From NCBI GenBank assembly GCA_015680685.1, contig MNCI01003588.1, positions 462,125 through 526,124 on the forward strand: a stretch of 64,000 nucleotides of DNA. The letters are read 5' to 3'. A program made the translations under genes and the position numbers. The stretch comes from Gnetum montanum. Taxonomy: Eukaryota > Streptophyta > Gnetopsida > Gnetales > Gnetaceae. Within the stretch, counting starts at the first letter, position 1, and each line of letters starts with the position of its first letter. Shown here one piece after another: positions 11,713 through 24,025 of this stretch. Under the pieces are notes generated by a model. That model was not told where the DNA came from, searched no databases, and was given only the letters and a program-made list of their open reading frames with translations.

Positions 11713-12677
11713 TGATGAGCATCAAAGTGTTGTGTTGATAGGACCCCATTAATTTGGCCTCATTGATAGGCCCCTGTTGATGGGGTCCCACTTATGTGGT
11801 GTTTCCCCATTGATGGGCCTACATCGATGTAGCATTTTCTATGTCCATGAAACCTCATTGACCTAGCTCTGTAATAAAAACTATTAATACAAGCTCATAG
11901 CTATGTTTATTGGGGTATCAAGTCATAGTAGTAGTAGAGGTCTTGCAATTTTTCCATTTGAAAGTTAGGATATTTCTCTAGGTGCCCACAACAGGAGTTA
12001 GAACATGTACAGATCTTTATTCGAGCATTGTTGTATCTAAACCACACCAATGTGTATAGTAAAGTAATAAAGATAAGCCTTTTGATCAAACCTTTCAACA
12101 CTTAGAATAGATTAATGATTTTTTATGCATTTAATATTTTCATTAAATATGTAATTAATTAAGCTAAATTAGACTTTAAGCAAATACTTAATTATTTAAT
12201 ATAAATAGATTAAACACATAAGTATGAGCACTTCGAGCATAAACACATATTCGCTTGGTAATCCTAGTAACGTTATTGCTTGATGCACCCAGTAGCATAG
12301 TGCTTAGTAACCTAGCAGTGGATCCATGGGTTCAAGATGTGTACAAAAAGTGGGACCAAATGCTTATATTAGGACTAGTTAGAGACTAGTTAAGTAGTTA
12401 ACTTAAAATAGTTATTAAATTACTTTATCTCACTACTTTAAGAACCAAATAGCATAAAACATAAAACAATAAAAATAATATGCCTCGATTACACTTAACC
12501 ATATTTTTATACATCATGAGTGTAATTGGGAAGATAACGAATGACCATTAGGGTAGGGTTCACTTCCTAAATGACTAGTATACTAGAAGACATAGAGTCC
12601 ATGGAATTCAATAGAATCATGCATGAACACTTCGTGGTTCATATGGTTGAGCGTAGGGGTACCTTCATTTCTCATCA
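11713..12677 (+). repeat. 5' LTR of element E
   Basis: 965 bp, TGATGAG to CTCATCA. Dyad repeats based on GGCC(C/T)CATTGATG occupy about 11745-11860. A weakened TATA (TATTAATAC, 11883-11891) follows. By eye it is close to the 3' LTR with scattered transitions and small indels, so the insertion is not recent. Confidence 0.85.
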
Positions 12678-12678
12678 T

Positions 12679-12696
12679 TGGCACCATTTTTGGTGA
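12679..12696 (+). other. Primer-binding site of element E
   Basis: TGGCACCATTTTTGGTGA begins one base after the LTR. It matches 12 of 18 positions of the tRNA-Asp-complementary primer site, with decay mostly by C-to-T and G-to-A changes. Confidence 0.55.
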
Positions 12697-12830
12697 CTCT
12701 TTTTGTGTGAAACATGCACTAGCTAAGATTAGTGAACATCATTAACATTGTTGGATGAACCCCAAGGTCAATATCACTTTCACACATAATATAAGTATAT
12801 AAGAACACAAATATTCTATTTTTTTGCAAA

Positions 12831-14560
12831 ATGTCTTCTTCTCTTAGGTGTGATGATGTAAATTGTTGGTCCCTCAATAGTGCAAGGTGGTATATACTTA
12901 TCCAAATGAGTATGTGCCTAGTTTCACCTTCATCCTATACCAAGATAAACAACTGCAATGGTGTGATATGGAAGGCGACATTATAATGCCTCCTGATTGA
13001 TCTATGCCCATGATGCTACTTCAAAATCTTATGAAGTTAGGCATCCATGATCTTAAAGAGGAGTATGTTGTGAATGATTATAACTAATGGGACTATTATT
13101 TCACTAAAACACAACACCAAAGAGATCGACACCAAGAGAAGAAACATGAGTTTGTGAAAGGAGAATGGTTAACCAATTCCTTGTTGCTACTAAACCAAGA
13201 TGATAATGAGGGCCCTTTCTTTGGAGGCTCTCAACATGAAAATCCTCAATCCCTTGTTACTAATTATGGGGATGTGAATTTGAATCTACATTCCACTATC
13301 AACAAACTAGGTTCCAATAAAGATGATAGTCAAGGTAGGGGCTCAAGCAAGCCCTAAGATGATATCATGGTGGTGGTAGTCCTCCTCTCTCTTCATCTTC
13401 TTCATCTACATCTTTTTATTTCTTTTCTTCTAATTCTAAAAAATTTCATAGAAGAAATAATTATGATGGAGGTGGGTAGTAGGACAATAATACTAATTTC
13501 CATGTCCACAATAATCAAAGTGGTAACATAGGACATAATTAGCAACAATGAAATAATGTTGATGATGAGCCTTTACTGGAAACTCAAAGCATGCTTAACA
13601 TTGTAGAGATAGTTAAGATCCCAACTAGGCACTTGAAAGATAATCGGATCAAGCACTTAGACATGAACAATATCCTAAAATTTGAGGAGGGATATAACTC
13701 TAATCTGTAAAACCATCTACAAGCCTTTCACAATGCTTGCACCTTACAAAACATAGATAATGACTCATAGAAATTAAAGCTATTCCCCAAGACACTCATC
13801 AAAGAGGCAGAAAGCTTATATTAGTCCTTGGAGCTGGAACCTATCTATCGATGGAGTACAATGCTTGAGCTATTCAATGATAAATACCAGATATACTCTA
13901 AAGTGTCCAATTTAGGAAGGCAAATCCAAGGCTAGAAATAGGAAACACATGAACCCTTGAATGACACCATGAGTAGATATTATTCTCTCTTCCATTGATT
14001 CCCTAGCCATGATTATTCTCAAAGGAAACAACTCTACCACATTATAGATGGTCTTAGAGCAAAAACCAGAAGAACTCTTGGGGTTTATGCCCAAGGAAGA
14101 CTATCTAAACTAAGAGCTCATTAGATACAAAGGCCAATAGATTAGGTAGCAAAAGAAAAAGGTGAGTAGTGAAAAAGAGAAAGTGTAGAAGAATATAATA
14201 GGAACCCTTCCATTAGGAAAAGAGAGGTATGATTTTTGATAAGGAGGAGTCACGACTTGATGAGGTGGTGAACAGGAAAACTTTGCCCGTCCAAAAATCT
14301 AGGAAAACCTTGCCCATCCAAAAATCTATTTTTGACATTTCAACAAAGGTTGATAAACTATGGGACTCTTTGGATGAAAAATTCCAAACTTCTATGAAGA
14401 TTATCAAAGAATCCAAAGAGCATAATAGTGACCATAACCACAAGAGATGGAAAAAAGTTGAACATGCCTACCAAAGAGGTAAGGGCAAAGTTGTTACCAT
14501 AGAAGACGTTATGGAGATAGACTCCAATGATGATGGTGGGTGTGATGTCTACTAATACAA
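12831..14560 (+). pseudogene. Element E gag
   Basis: Starts at an ATG at 12831 (MSSSLRC, matching the gag start of B). The N-terminal block with FILYQDKQLQW lies around 12920-13080 and the gag core around 13600-14110. A Lys-rich segment at 14229-14555 is open for 108 codons, contains RKTLPIQKS and a basic HNHKRWKK stretch, and ends DSNDDGGCDVY just before the zinc-knuckle-like HTKGC. In-frame stops occur in the core. In intact elements the product would coat the RNA in the particle. Confidence 0.7.
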
Positions 14561-15399
14561 ACATACCAAGGGATGTTTTCTTGGCATGTCATACTTATAA
14601 GAGTCTAGGGTGTATACTTTAAATCCACAACTAGCAAGAAGGCAAGCACCTAGAAGGTTGCCTTATCCTTAGGGTAATCCAAGGTAGTTCCACCAGTAAC
14701 AACAAGCTTACTATTAAAGTGGAGGTCCACCACAACCATATGAGTAATACCAATAGTGGCAGTAATCACATTAATGGGAAATGCCACCACCAAGATAGAA
14801 ACACCTTTACAGGAAACCAAATTCATAAGGGTACTATTTTTAACAACTCATTTCTCCATGAAGTTCTACTAGACACACTTCATTCCAATATCACTATTAC
14901 CCTCTAGAGTACCATCAAACTCATTCACCATCTACTTGAAGGGAGAACCCATATTCATACCACCCTTCGCATCTATCTACACACCACCCTCCACATCTGT
15001 CTATACACAACCCTTTTTCCTCAACCTAATTAACTCCTACTCCATCCATGCAAGGCAAAATTCCCCCATAGTTGCAATGATGAAATGCTACAAGGGCTAT
15101 AAATTTTACAGCTAGCCTTCTAGCTAAGTGGTTTGAATAATTGATCCAAGAAACTACTATTTTTTTTTACCCAATATTCCTCCCAAACCCTCACAACCTA
15201 ATGCGAATAATCACCCTGTATCTCCAACATCCTCATCCTCTACATCAAACACATTTGAAAGCCCTTGAAATCAAATGCCACCTTAGATCCATACTATGAT
15301 GCTAACTCTTGCTATTTCCTATTGGATCAAGGTGGAAACCTTCCCACAAAATAATCTAACTCAGGAAGTCCTCTTATTTACTTACAGATCTCTAGACAT
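14561..15399 (+). pseudogene. Element E, Pro/His-rich gag-protease linker
   Basis: Continues from the zinc-knuckle remnant into sequence rich in Pro, His, Tyr and Gln codons (for example the PRRLPYP equivalent near 14650). It aligns with the linker of element F (32430-33260) and of B (2650-2000). No folded domain is recognised and frames are interrupted. Such linkers join nucleocapsid to protease. Confidence 0.5.
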
Positions 15400-15790
15400 G
15401 AGCCATGCAAGGTTCTTCTTGATTCTAATTTTAGTATCAATCTTATCTCCTATGACATGTACAAGGCCTGGAACCTACCACCTCTCAAGAAGAGTAATTT
15501 CAATTTGAAATTGGTAAACCAATCAATCACTATTCCTTTGGAATTAGTGGAGAACATCATGGCCACAGTTTGTGGGTGGTCCTATCCTATCAATTTTCTA
15601 GTGGTCAAGGTTGAAAACTACAAAAGAAACTTCCCTATCATTATGGGACATGCATGGTTAAGCACTATTGATGCACGAATAGGCATCAAGGGCCTCTCCT
15701 TGGAAATCTCCAAGGAAAATGAATTTGGATGGCTTGAGAAGAAGTGAGTTCCATGTAGCATGTACAACGATAACAAGTGCAATTGGGTGT
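15400..15790 (+). pseudogene. Element E protease
   Basis: The frame reads EPCKVLLDSNFSINLIS, then MYKAWNLPPLKKSN, with GWSYPINFLV and IIMGHAWLST further on. It is the same retropepsin-like domain as at 1477-1881, but the active-site triad DSG is now DSN, expected to abolish activity. The stretch from 15457 to 15747 is open for 96 codons. Confidence 0.75.
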
Positions 15791-16089
15791 AGAAAATCTA
15801 TTCCATTAAAAGTACATTCCTTAAATCATGCAACCAATGTGCACATGAAATTGATATCCAAAGGTGCTAGTACATAGTAGCCATAAAATAGGAGGGCACC
15901 CAATAGCTAACAATTGACTTTGATAGTAGCACATTATGCATGGAACCCTCTGAGAACCTAACATGTGATTATATCAAAGGTATGAATGAACTTGAGTTTA
16001 TCAGCAACTCTCTAATGATGAAGCTAATGATACCTATTAGGAAGAGTTGGAAATCCCTAATAATATCAAGTAAAAGCCTCTGGAGTTAA

Positions 16090-17280
16090 AAACTCTACCA
16101 ACAATCATGAAGTATGCATTTTTAAAAAATGGTAATCTAGTCATAATAAATGCAAATCTTGCTCCTAAACAAAAAGACAAGCTATTGGAGGTGGTCAATA
16201 AATGGCCAATAGCCTTTGCTTGGTCATATCCTAAACTAACTAGAATTGATCCAAGGATCTACCATGAAGCTAAACATGAAGCCAAGAAGACAACCATAGA
16301 GGTGGCTAAACCCCAAGTTGAAGTAGATTGTCAAGGAGAATATAGAAAAACTCCTTAAAGCAAGGTTCATCTATTCCATTATGAAGAGTGAGTGGGTTAG
16401 CCCACTCATAATTGTGCCAAATAAAAATAGTAAATGTTGGGTCTACATTGACTTTAGGCTATTGAATATGGCAACATTTAAAGATCATTTTTCATTGTCA
16501 TTTGTGAACCAAGTATTAGATACCATATCTAGGCATTACTATTATAGCTTCTTAGATAGTTATAATGACTATAACCAAATCTAGATTGCACTAGAAGATT
16601 AGGCCAAAACAACATTTACAAGTCTCTGGGGGACTTTTGCATATTGAAAGATATTGTTTGGTCTATGCAATGCCCCTACAACATTTCAATGCCTAGTCCT
16701 TAGTATTTTTCAATAGTAGATTGGTACTAGGTTAGAAGTCTCTATGGATGACTACTCTACTTATGGGACTACATTTGAGCAAGCCCTAGACCACCTTGAG
16801 CAAGCACTGAAAAGATGTGTTGAAATCAACCTTAGGCTCAATTGGTAGAAAAGTAATTTAATGGTCTATGAAGGCATAGTACTGGGACATAGAATTACTC
16901 AAGTAGGGATTGAGGTAGACCTGAAAAATATAAGGGTCATCCAAAGAATCACACGTCAACCAGAGATAGTCAAAGATGTTTAATCATTCCTTGGACACAC
17001 TGGCTATTGTTAGTGACTCATAGAGAATTTCTCTAAGATCACAAAACCATTGGTCAAGCTTACAAAGAAAGATGCTTCATTCATTTATACCAAGGAGTGT
17101 GAGCATGCATTTCAATAGCTAAAGGACAAACTTGTAGAAACTCCAATTCTACAGGCACTAGACTAGTCCAAACCATTTCATATAATGATAGATGCATCTA
17201 ATTATCCCTTGGAAGTCATGCTTACATAGTTGGATAATAAGAAACATCCATATTACACCCACTATGTGAGCTGAAGCATT
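16090..17280 (+). pseudogene. Element E reverse transcriptase
   Basis: The linker MKYAFLKNGNLVIINA (16107) leads into RT. Visible motifs in order are VSPLIIVPNKNSKCWVYIDF with RLLNMATFKDHF (about 16395-16480), YYYSFLDSYNDYNQI (16540-16580), TSLWGTFAY and LFGLCNAPTTFQ (16620-16690), and the catalytic block as SMDDYST (about 16740-16762), the family form being MDD. LGHRITQ-like and FLGHTGYC-like blocks follow. Several TAG/TAA codons interrupt the frame. The enzyme would copy element RNA into DNA. Confidence 0.85.
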
Positions 17281-17700
17281 GTGGGTGCATAGTTGAATTA
17301 CACCACAACTAAGAAAGAACTAATGACGATGGTGTACGCTCTCAAAAATTTTAGGCACTATGTGCTTGACTATAAGGTGTTTGTACACATAGATCATAGT
17401 GCCATCTACTTCCTAATGAACAAGCTAATGGTAAGTCCCTGTATCATATGGTGGTTGGTGATTTTGCAGGAATTTCATCTCACAATGGTAGATCACCATC
17501 TCTCTCGGTTAACATGGGATAACAAGGAGGAGGAGAGCTCACTCTCTGATCAATTTCTAAACAAACTTCTCTTTAAAAGAGTAATAAATGATCAAGTGCC
17601 CACTGAACAAAAATGGTATGATGACATCCTCACTTACCTTCTCACTCAAGAGATGCCACAAGATTTGAACTTTAGGAAGAAACAAGAATTTCTTCATTAA
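17281..17700 (+). pseudogene. Element E RNase H
   Basis: After an IMIDASNYPLEVML block near 17185, the open stretch 17293-17700 reads NYTTTKKELMTMVYALKNFRHYVLDYKVFVHIDHSA..., the RNase H signature of Gypsy pol (TxxKELLAVVxAxxKFRxYL and VxTDHxA in relatives). Asp of DHSA is kept. A second, duplicated RNase H as found in the Tat/Ogre lineage is not visible. Confidence 0.75.
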
Positions 17701-18850
17701 GCTAAATACTTCGTGGAAATCAATAGACACCTTTACAAGGTGTGCATCAATGGCCTAGTTCATTGGTGTGTCCCTCATATGGACCAATTGCATATTCTCT
17801 AGGATTTTCATGAAAGCCCTTGTGGAGGCCACTATGCTAGGAGATGCATGGCCATAAAAATCCTAGTGGTAAGATACTATTAGCCTACAATCTTTATTGA
17901 CATCCACCAATTTGTCCGATCTTGTAAGCGTTGTGAATGAGATGGTGGGATGATCACTCAAATGGAAGATCCTCAATGGTGGATTCAACCACTGGAGCCC
18001 TTTGACATATGGGGCATAGAACTCATGGGTCCCATCACACCCATGTCTAATGAAATAGCATACATCATTATAGTTATTGACTACTACACTAAATGGGAAA
18101 GAATAGTAGCTGTCACTGACTATACATCATCCACTGTTGCTAGATTTGTATAACAAAATGTTGTAAATAGGTTTAGTATGCCACATGCACTAATTTCTGA
18201 TAATGGAACTCATTTTACATGTACCACTTTTCAAAAAATCATGCAACACTTGGAGGTCGAACATAAATTAACAATACCCTATCATCCCCAAGCCAATGAT
18301 CAAGTAGAGGTAACTAACAGGAAGATTACAAAGATTCTAACAAGAATTATCAGCAAATATAGGAGATACTAGATTACAAAACTCAACAATGCCAGCTGGG
18401 CCTACTGCTCAACATGGAAACTCTCTATTGGCTACTCTCCCTATGAGTTGATGTATAGAAAACTTCCAATACTTCCAATTTAATTCGAGCTCCATACACT
18501 CTCAACAACCTATGATCTAAATCTTAACCTAGGTCTAGCACAAAAATAAATATTGATCAACTTGAATGTACTAGAAAAAAATTGATTAGTAGCCCTATCT
18601 TTGAATAAAATTCACAAAGAATTCAATAAGCAACATCATGACCTTAGAATACAAAAAGTAAAATTTCAACCTAGAGATAAGGTTTTCTACTGGAACCTCA
18701 CACATGTACCCCAAAAAAAAAAGTTCCAAACGTTGTGGAAGGGACCTTATATAATTGATGAAACCTTTTCCTTTGGGTCCATGTTAATCTACAAACTTAA
18801 CAGTACAAATAAAAAGTAGTTAGTCAACATCCAACAAGTAAAGCATTTCC
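17701..18850 (+). pseudogene. Element E integrase
   Basis: The zinc-binding N-terminal part includes PHMDQLHIL, HESPCGGHY and CKRC (17770-17935), consistent with HHCC. The catalytic core has PFDIWGIELMGP (17999), ISDNGTHF (18195) and QANDQVEVTNRK (18290-18325), giving the D,D,E set as IELMGP has Glu where relatives have the first Asp. The C-terminal part (18601-18819) reads RDKVFYWNLTHVPQKKKF then LWKGPYII. No chromodomain follows. Stops at several places show decay. Confidence 0.8.
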
Positions 18851-20454
18851 ATGAGCCCAAGCAAACTAGTGACACAAATACCTCAATGGATGAACAACCA
18901 CGCTCAATTTTTCAAATCTCCTACGTTCAACTCAATCATGGGGGAGATGGCCATCCATGCTAATCATCCATATGGCTCCTTAGTTTTTCTATTTTTTGTT
19001 TTCCACAGTTTTAATTTTGCAAGTTATTTATTTTACACCTTTTTGATGTCCAAAATGTTTTCCTATTTTTACACCATTTTTTGTTTTACACCATCATTAG
19101 TACATTTAAATCTTTCTTATATATTTTTACTTTATTTTGTTTAATTGTGATTTTCAAATTTTTGCTAATAGATGTGCTTTGTGCCAATACGACATAGTGG
19201 TGTTGTAGCTACTACTAATGGTGGTTTGTGCTTAATGTTTTGTTTGCTAATGTCTAGTTTCTATTTTTGAATTTTAATACCGATGGCTAAGTCATGGTTT
19301 CTTTTTCATGACACAGGCAATGACTCCACAATATCCAACCATTCACACACTCTATGGTTTTCCTTGTTTTGGACGTTTGAGGTCCCTTTTATTAAATAAG
19401 CTTTTAATACATTGGTGACCTTGGTAGTTTCAGAAATTGGAAAGGATTCAAAGGTTTGTATAGGGTGTGACTTCAAGGAGACTTAATACTCTTTGTACTC
19501 TTCTACTTACTTGGGTGCTTGACTATTTCTATAGATTTCTTATCATTTCATGATGACCAATAATAGGAAGTCAAAAAAAGTCTTTGCATGGTGTGGTTCC
19601 CATCTAAAGAGTAAATTAAAAAAAACATGATGGATAAAGCACACCCCGTAGATAACTAAACAAGCTACAAGAACTAGTTATGAGACTAGAAAGACATGTT
19701 GCCCATGTCTAAAGGTCCCCTTTAACTAAGGCCCTCTCTCATTTTCTACTTCTTTTTTTTTTCTCTTTATGAAATGGTGGTTGTTATGTGGGTGCACTCT
19801 TGTGTCTCAAGGGGGTGGATCAATTTTGGAGTGGCAATGCAAAGTCACTGAAAGAGGTTGGTTTTGGTTTAGACTAAGGATGGATCTTCTCATGTCATTT
19901 TTAAATGTAAAACTCCACAAGGGACTTCTTATGACCTCAATTCAAAATTCCATGCCACCTTCTCCATCATCCATCTCTGCAAACTATAATTCACCTCACT
20001 ACCAATATCCATATTCTTGATTCGATGTCTTGGTCTAATGTACCTGAATTCTTAGATAGAATCTTCTGGGTTTTGGTCCTTAACTTCCACCAACCATTAA
20101 TTGCCTATGGTCCATGGACTCCTTAGGTTAAGGTTATGTAAGGGTAAATAAGGCATGTGCCTGCTATGGGGAGGACCCACTTGCATATCCCTTGGTTGGG
20201 TTCATTAAGCACCTTATCCATAGGCATTCTTGCAATTAGAATCTTTTGTAAACCCATCTTCTACATCAAGCCATGTGCTTCTTTACATATTCTATTCAAT
20301 AAACACATTCTCCATCAAAATTTTCACTTTTTGGGCTTTCAAAGATGCTCTTTAATGATTTCCTCATATTCTTAGCTTTTCAAGGACTCCATGAATCCCA
20401 AATTAATTGAAAAATTTCTTGTATTTCTTAAGATATTTAAATGTCAAAATTTTC
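18851..20454 (+). other. Element E spacer between integrase and 3' ORF
   Basis: About 1.6 kb, T-rich at the start (18960-19140), without a credible gene. It is homologous in blocks to the spacers of F (33420-34734) and H (29709-29954 and 37404-37882). Shared blocks are AGGGTGTGAC(A/T)T.AAGG (19459), AAGACATGTTGCCCATG (19690) and GGGGAGGACCCACTT (20160). Because the blocks recur in three separate elements, the spacer is an old inherited part of the family. Confidence 0.65.
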
Positions 20455-20563
20455 ACTATGGGCTACATATACGAGGCCCCATCAATGGAGTTGACCTATA
20501 TATGAGGCCTAGTATATGGCGCCCCATCAATATAGTGAAAATATTCTATATATATGCATGACC
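20455..20563 (+). promoter_or_regulatory. Internal promoter-like module of element E
   Basis: Short dyads (CTACATATACGAGGCCCC, ATATATGAGGCC, GGCGCCCCATCAAT) are followed by CTATATATATGCATGACCCC (20545-20564), a TATA box. The layout, dyads then TATA, is the one found in the LTRs of this family, but it sits 3.5 kb before the 3' LTR and directly upstream of the 3' ORF leader. Similar modules lie at the same place in F and H. Promoter activity is inferred, not shown. Confidence 0.55.
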
Positions 20564-20684
20564 CCACTTGGATATTTTTACATTTTCTCACAAATGCCAA
20601 GGGAGTTTTTCAAATTTTTAGAGCCTATAACTTTCTAACCATTTATCCAAATCACTCCGTTCTTTGACCCTAAAACTACCAAAG

Positions 20685-20973
20685 GTAAGCTCTTCATTGT
20701 GGGGGCCACAAATGAGCCATTTCTTATGGAAAATTTTTCACCATTTTTCTAACTCCATCAAAATTTTAATTAATAAATCAACTATTAAACACCAAATTAC
20801 AAGAGTTAAACCTTTCCAACAAGCTCTGGTGACATTTACAAAAAAATTAATAAAATAATTAATCTACCATGGTCCAACCTTAGTCAAAGTGTAAGTAACT
20901 AACAAGATAAGGTATTCAAAAATTTAATGTTACACATTATATCTACTAATCCTTGGATGTGTTATGATCGTAG
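20685..20973 (+). other. Candidate intron before the 3' ORF of element E
   Basis: A good 5' splice site AAAG|GTAAGC (20681-20690) lies downstream of the internal TATA, and GATCGTAG|ATGG (20966-20977) places an acceptor AG exactly before the ATG of the 3' ORF. The resulting 289-nt AT-rich intron is of ordinary plant size. The acceptor position is conserved in F and, mutated, in H; the donor position is not clearly the same. Confidence 0.4.
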
Positions 20974-23826
20974 ATGGCATTGAAAAGAAAGCACACGTAG
21001 GAAGCAGGAATGTCTCAACCAAGGAAGAAATGGCCTAGAATAGGAAGGAGCCAAGAACAGGCCTAAGAAGAAGCACTTAAAACCCATTCCATGGGTCCTC
21101 TTAGGGAAGAGGTCAAGGTAAAATCTATTGGATAGATTCTAGAAACAATAGAGCACTCCCACTGGGATGATGCACCAACTTAACAAGAAAATCTTGAGAT
21201 GACCTGACAGAAGTTTGCCTAAATTAGATCAAATCAAGGGAGGTCTAAAAAATAGTGCTCTATGAGTTGAACTTTGGCCCTTTCCTAGAGCAAGCACCAA
21301 GAGAAGTGTAGGACCAACTAAAGACCTCTCCCATGTGACCAATCATCACTTTCACTAGGAAGTGGTACATGCAAGAGACATTCCTATTTTGGAATAATAG
21401 GCTAGCTAGTTCAACAGTTAAAATCAAGGAAATCTCAGTCCCTTACTTGGTGCAAGCTATTACTGAAGTGCTCACGTTGCCAAAAATAGGGGTAAGTCTT
21501 ACTAAGATTCTAATGCAAGTGAACCCCAGCATCAAGAAAGAATGGGTGTGATGATGCTATGGAGTCGATCGTAAAGAGTTTGGTGTACTCACACTACTAG
21601 AAAGGATCCACTACAATATTGCAACCTTCCACCTCAATCCCATGGTCAGGCTAAGTAAAATCACCACCTTTTCAACCTGAGCATGTGCTAATCTTAGTGA
21701 GAGATTCCTTGTCAACCTTTCACAACTGATTTACCTAGAGATGGAGAAGTAGTTTAAAGAAAATGAATGTGGAAGGAAGGCACTTCCCTTTCCATGTCTC
21801 AATAGAAAACTCTGTTGGAGAGGAGGAATAGTTCATTATATGAATAATCCTATTAGGCATGCTTCGGCTGCTAATTGGATGGAGATGATGAAAGATAAGA
21901 CACTTGTAACTATCATTCAAGAAGAGGAGCAGTATTCACCACCTCCACCTACCACTTAAACAATTATGCTAGACATCAATGTAACAGTTCAACTGTTGCA
22001 TGAATACTGAGAATGGTTCTTAAGTGAACAAGAGTAACGAGCAGGCATGAGTGGCAGGGACCCATCCATGTACAGACTAGTAATGAGTTTCCTAAATGAG
22101 GTGGCTTAAACAATCAACTTGATGGGTGGAGGTGGATCTATTTTCTTAGCCCAAAAATGTTGTTGTCCATAAGGTTGAATCCTAGCACTAGAGAGGTCAT
22201 GGTATCTCTTACAAAATAGTAGTCACTCCCAAAAATGTTTGGGAATACTAGGACCTTCTCAGTGCACTTGGAGGAAGGTGAGGAGGAAATAGTATTGATG
22301 CAACACCAAGGGAAAGAGACTACAACAGAGGTGGTTGCTGATCAAATAGCTAAAATCCTCGATGCACCTACGGCATCTGTACTAAACATCACTACACTCA
22401 AGGATGTGTAAACATCTATAGGAGCCACAAGTGATAAGATAAATACAACACAACACAAAGAACTACTAGACCAATTCATGGGAATTGGGCAACTGCTTCC
22501 AGATGTCTTTGATCTTCCAAACAATATTACTACAACCTAGTCAGAGCTACTAGAGGTAAGAAGCAAGAACATCATCTTAGAGGGGAAACTCAAAATAACC
22601 AAGGAGCTAAATGAATGCTTGGCTACTGAAGTTGCCAAATTAATAATGCAAATTTCCAATTTTGCATTTATCAACCCACAATTAACAAGAGATGAAGCTA
22701 TTGAACAGCCTCACACTAGACTGAAAGGGGTTGAGGGTGCAATGGAGATAGTAATGTTCTATTGATCCTTGGTAGAGGACACACAGCAAAAAATTTAGAA
22801 TGCTTTGGATCAGACCTACTAGGAAATTGTACAATTAACTGCAAAGGACCATCACCTACAAAATTTTGATGAGCACAACAACAATTAACGGACTTCATCC
22901 ATTGACAATAGGAGCAACTAGCTAGATCAAACATAGAACTAAGGAGACTTGTAGTGGAAAATAGAAACCTCTCATGGGAGGATGTTTTTTCCCTTTGTCA
23001 ACAAATTTCCATTGAGGTAGCCACCTAGAAATTGGAGGCTCTCAAATTTGAGAGAGCCAAAGATCATTACAAAGAGTAGCTCAATCTAGAAAAATAAGTG
23101 AATGAAAAACACATCCAGTTGATGAAGAAAAAAGTGAATGAAGCCCTATAGCAACTCCAACAAGGAAGAGAAGTTTGGCAACCTATCATTGATGGGATAT
23201 ATTCCTACAACAAGGTGGAAATCCACATGAAGGAGTTGCAGATTAAGAAGATGACAGAATACATGGAGCTCGCCAATTCTTAATACACAAATCTAGCCAT
23301 GTTAATTGCCAAATGGCCATGGTTAGAAGTAAAAAAGTAAGTGGCCAGCTTGTACTTGTTGTATGAGGCCAAGTTCAAGCATCACAAGACATCAACCAAA
23401 AGCTTGCAGTGGCAAATGCTGAACTCAAACTTCTCAAGGGCATATACATTGATCAAAGATCTATCACCAAGAACATGGCCAAAAGGATGAATGACTACTA
23501 AGAGCTATAGAACATAGTAAAAATGTTCAATTTCAAACATAAATAGTTTGTTTCCTGGTTTGTCAACATAAAGAAGATGTTTCTAGTAATGCCTTGTTTG
23601 TGGAATATCCCCATTCTAGCCCACATTGGTGATGCCACATGGACTAAAAATGATCTTTGGATTAAGGAGGAGAAGATGAAGGCATTACTGGATGCCTTTT
23701 ACCTTTTATTGGAGGTTGTAGTCACAACTACTTCATGTGCCTGATGATAGTGAAGGTTCTTTAGAATCCCAAGACCCTCCATCACCTAAGACTATCTGAT
23801 CTTCTCCACCACCTTCATGCCATTAG
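20974..23826 (+). pseudogene. Element E 3' ORF (basic N-terminus, coiled-coil tail)
   Basis: Unrecognised third gene of the element. It starts MALKRKHT and soon has SQPRKKWPR, a basic, nuclear-signal-like N-terminus. A middle domain contains FWNNRLASSTVKIKEI and LPKIGVSLTKILMQVNP (21390-21530), which H also has. From about 22540 to 23540 the codons are rich in Lys, Glu, Gln, Leu and Ala in a coiled-coil-like pattern. The end carries CLWNIPILAHIGDATW, EEKMKALLDAFYLLLEV and an acidic, Pro-rich tail before TAG at 23824. Stops and frameshifts break it. It holds the place of the env-like or additional ORF of Athila/Tat elements, but shows no signal peptide or membrane segment. Confidence 0.6.
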
Positions 23827-24025
23827 AGGATATGCTATCTAATTTTGAGTTATCATGTCATGGTGTTTAGTTTTGTGTCATGAATACCATAATTTTTGTA
23901 ATGTATTGATTTGTACACTCAGGCACTCAGTTTTGTTTATGGTGTCAAGTGTTAATCAATAATCTCATACCTTCTGAATTTTGTAAAGGAACTTAAGGAT
24001 GGGTTTTCATCCAGTTGTAGAGGTA

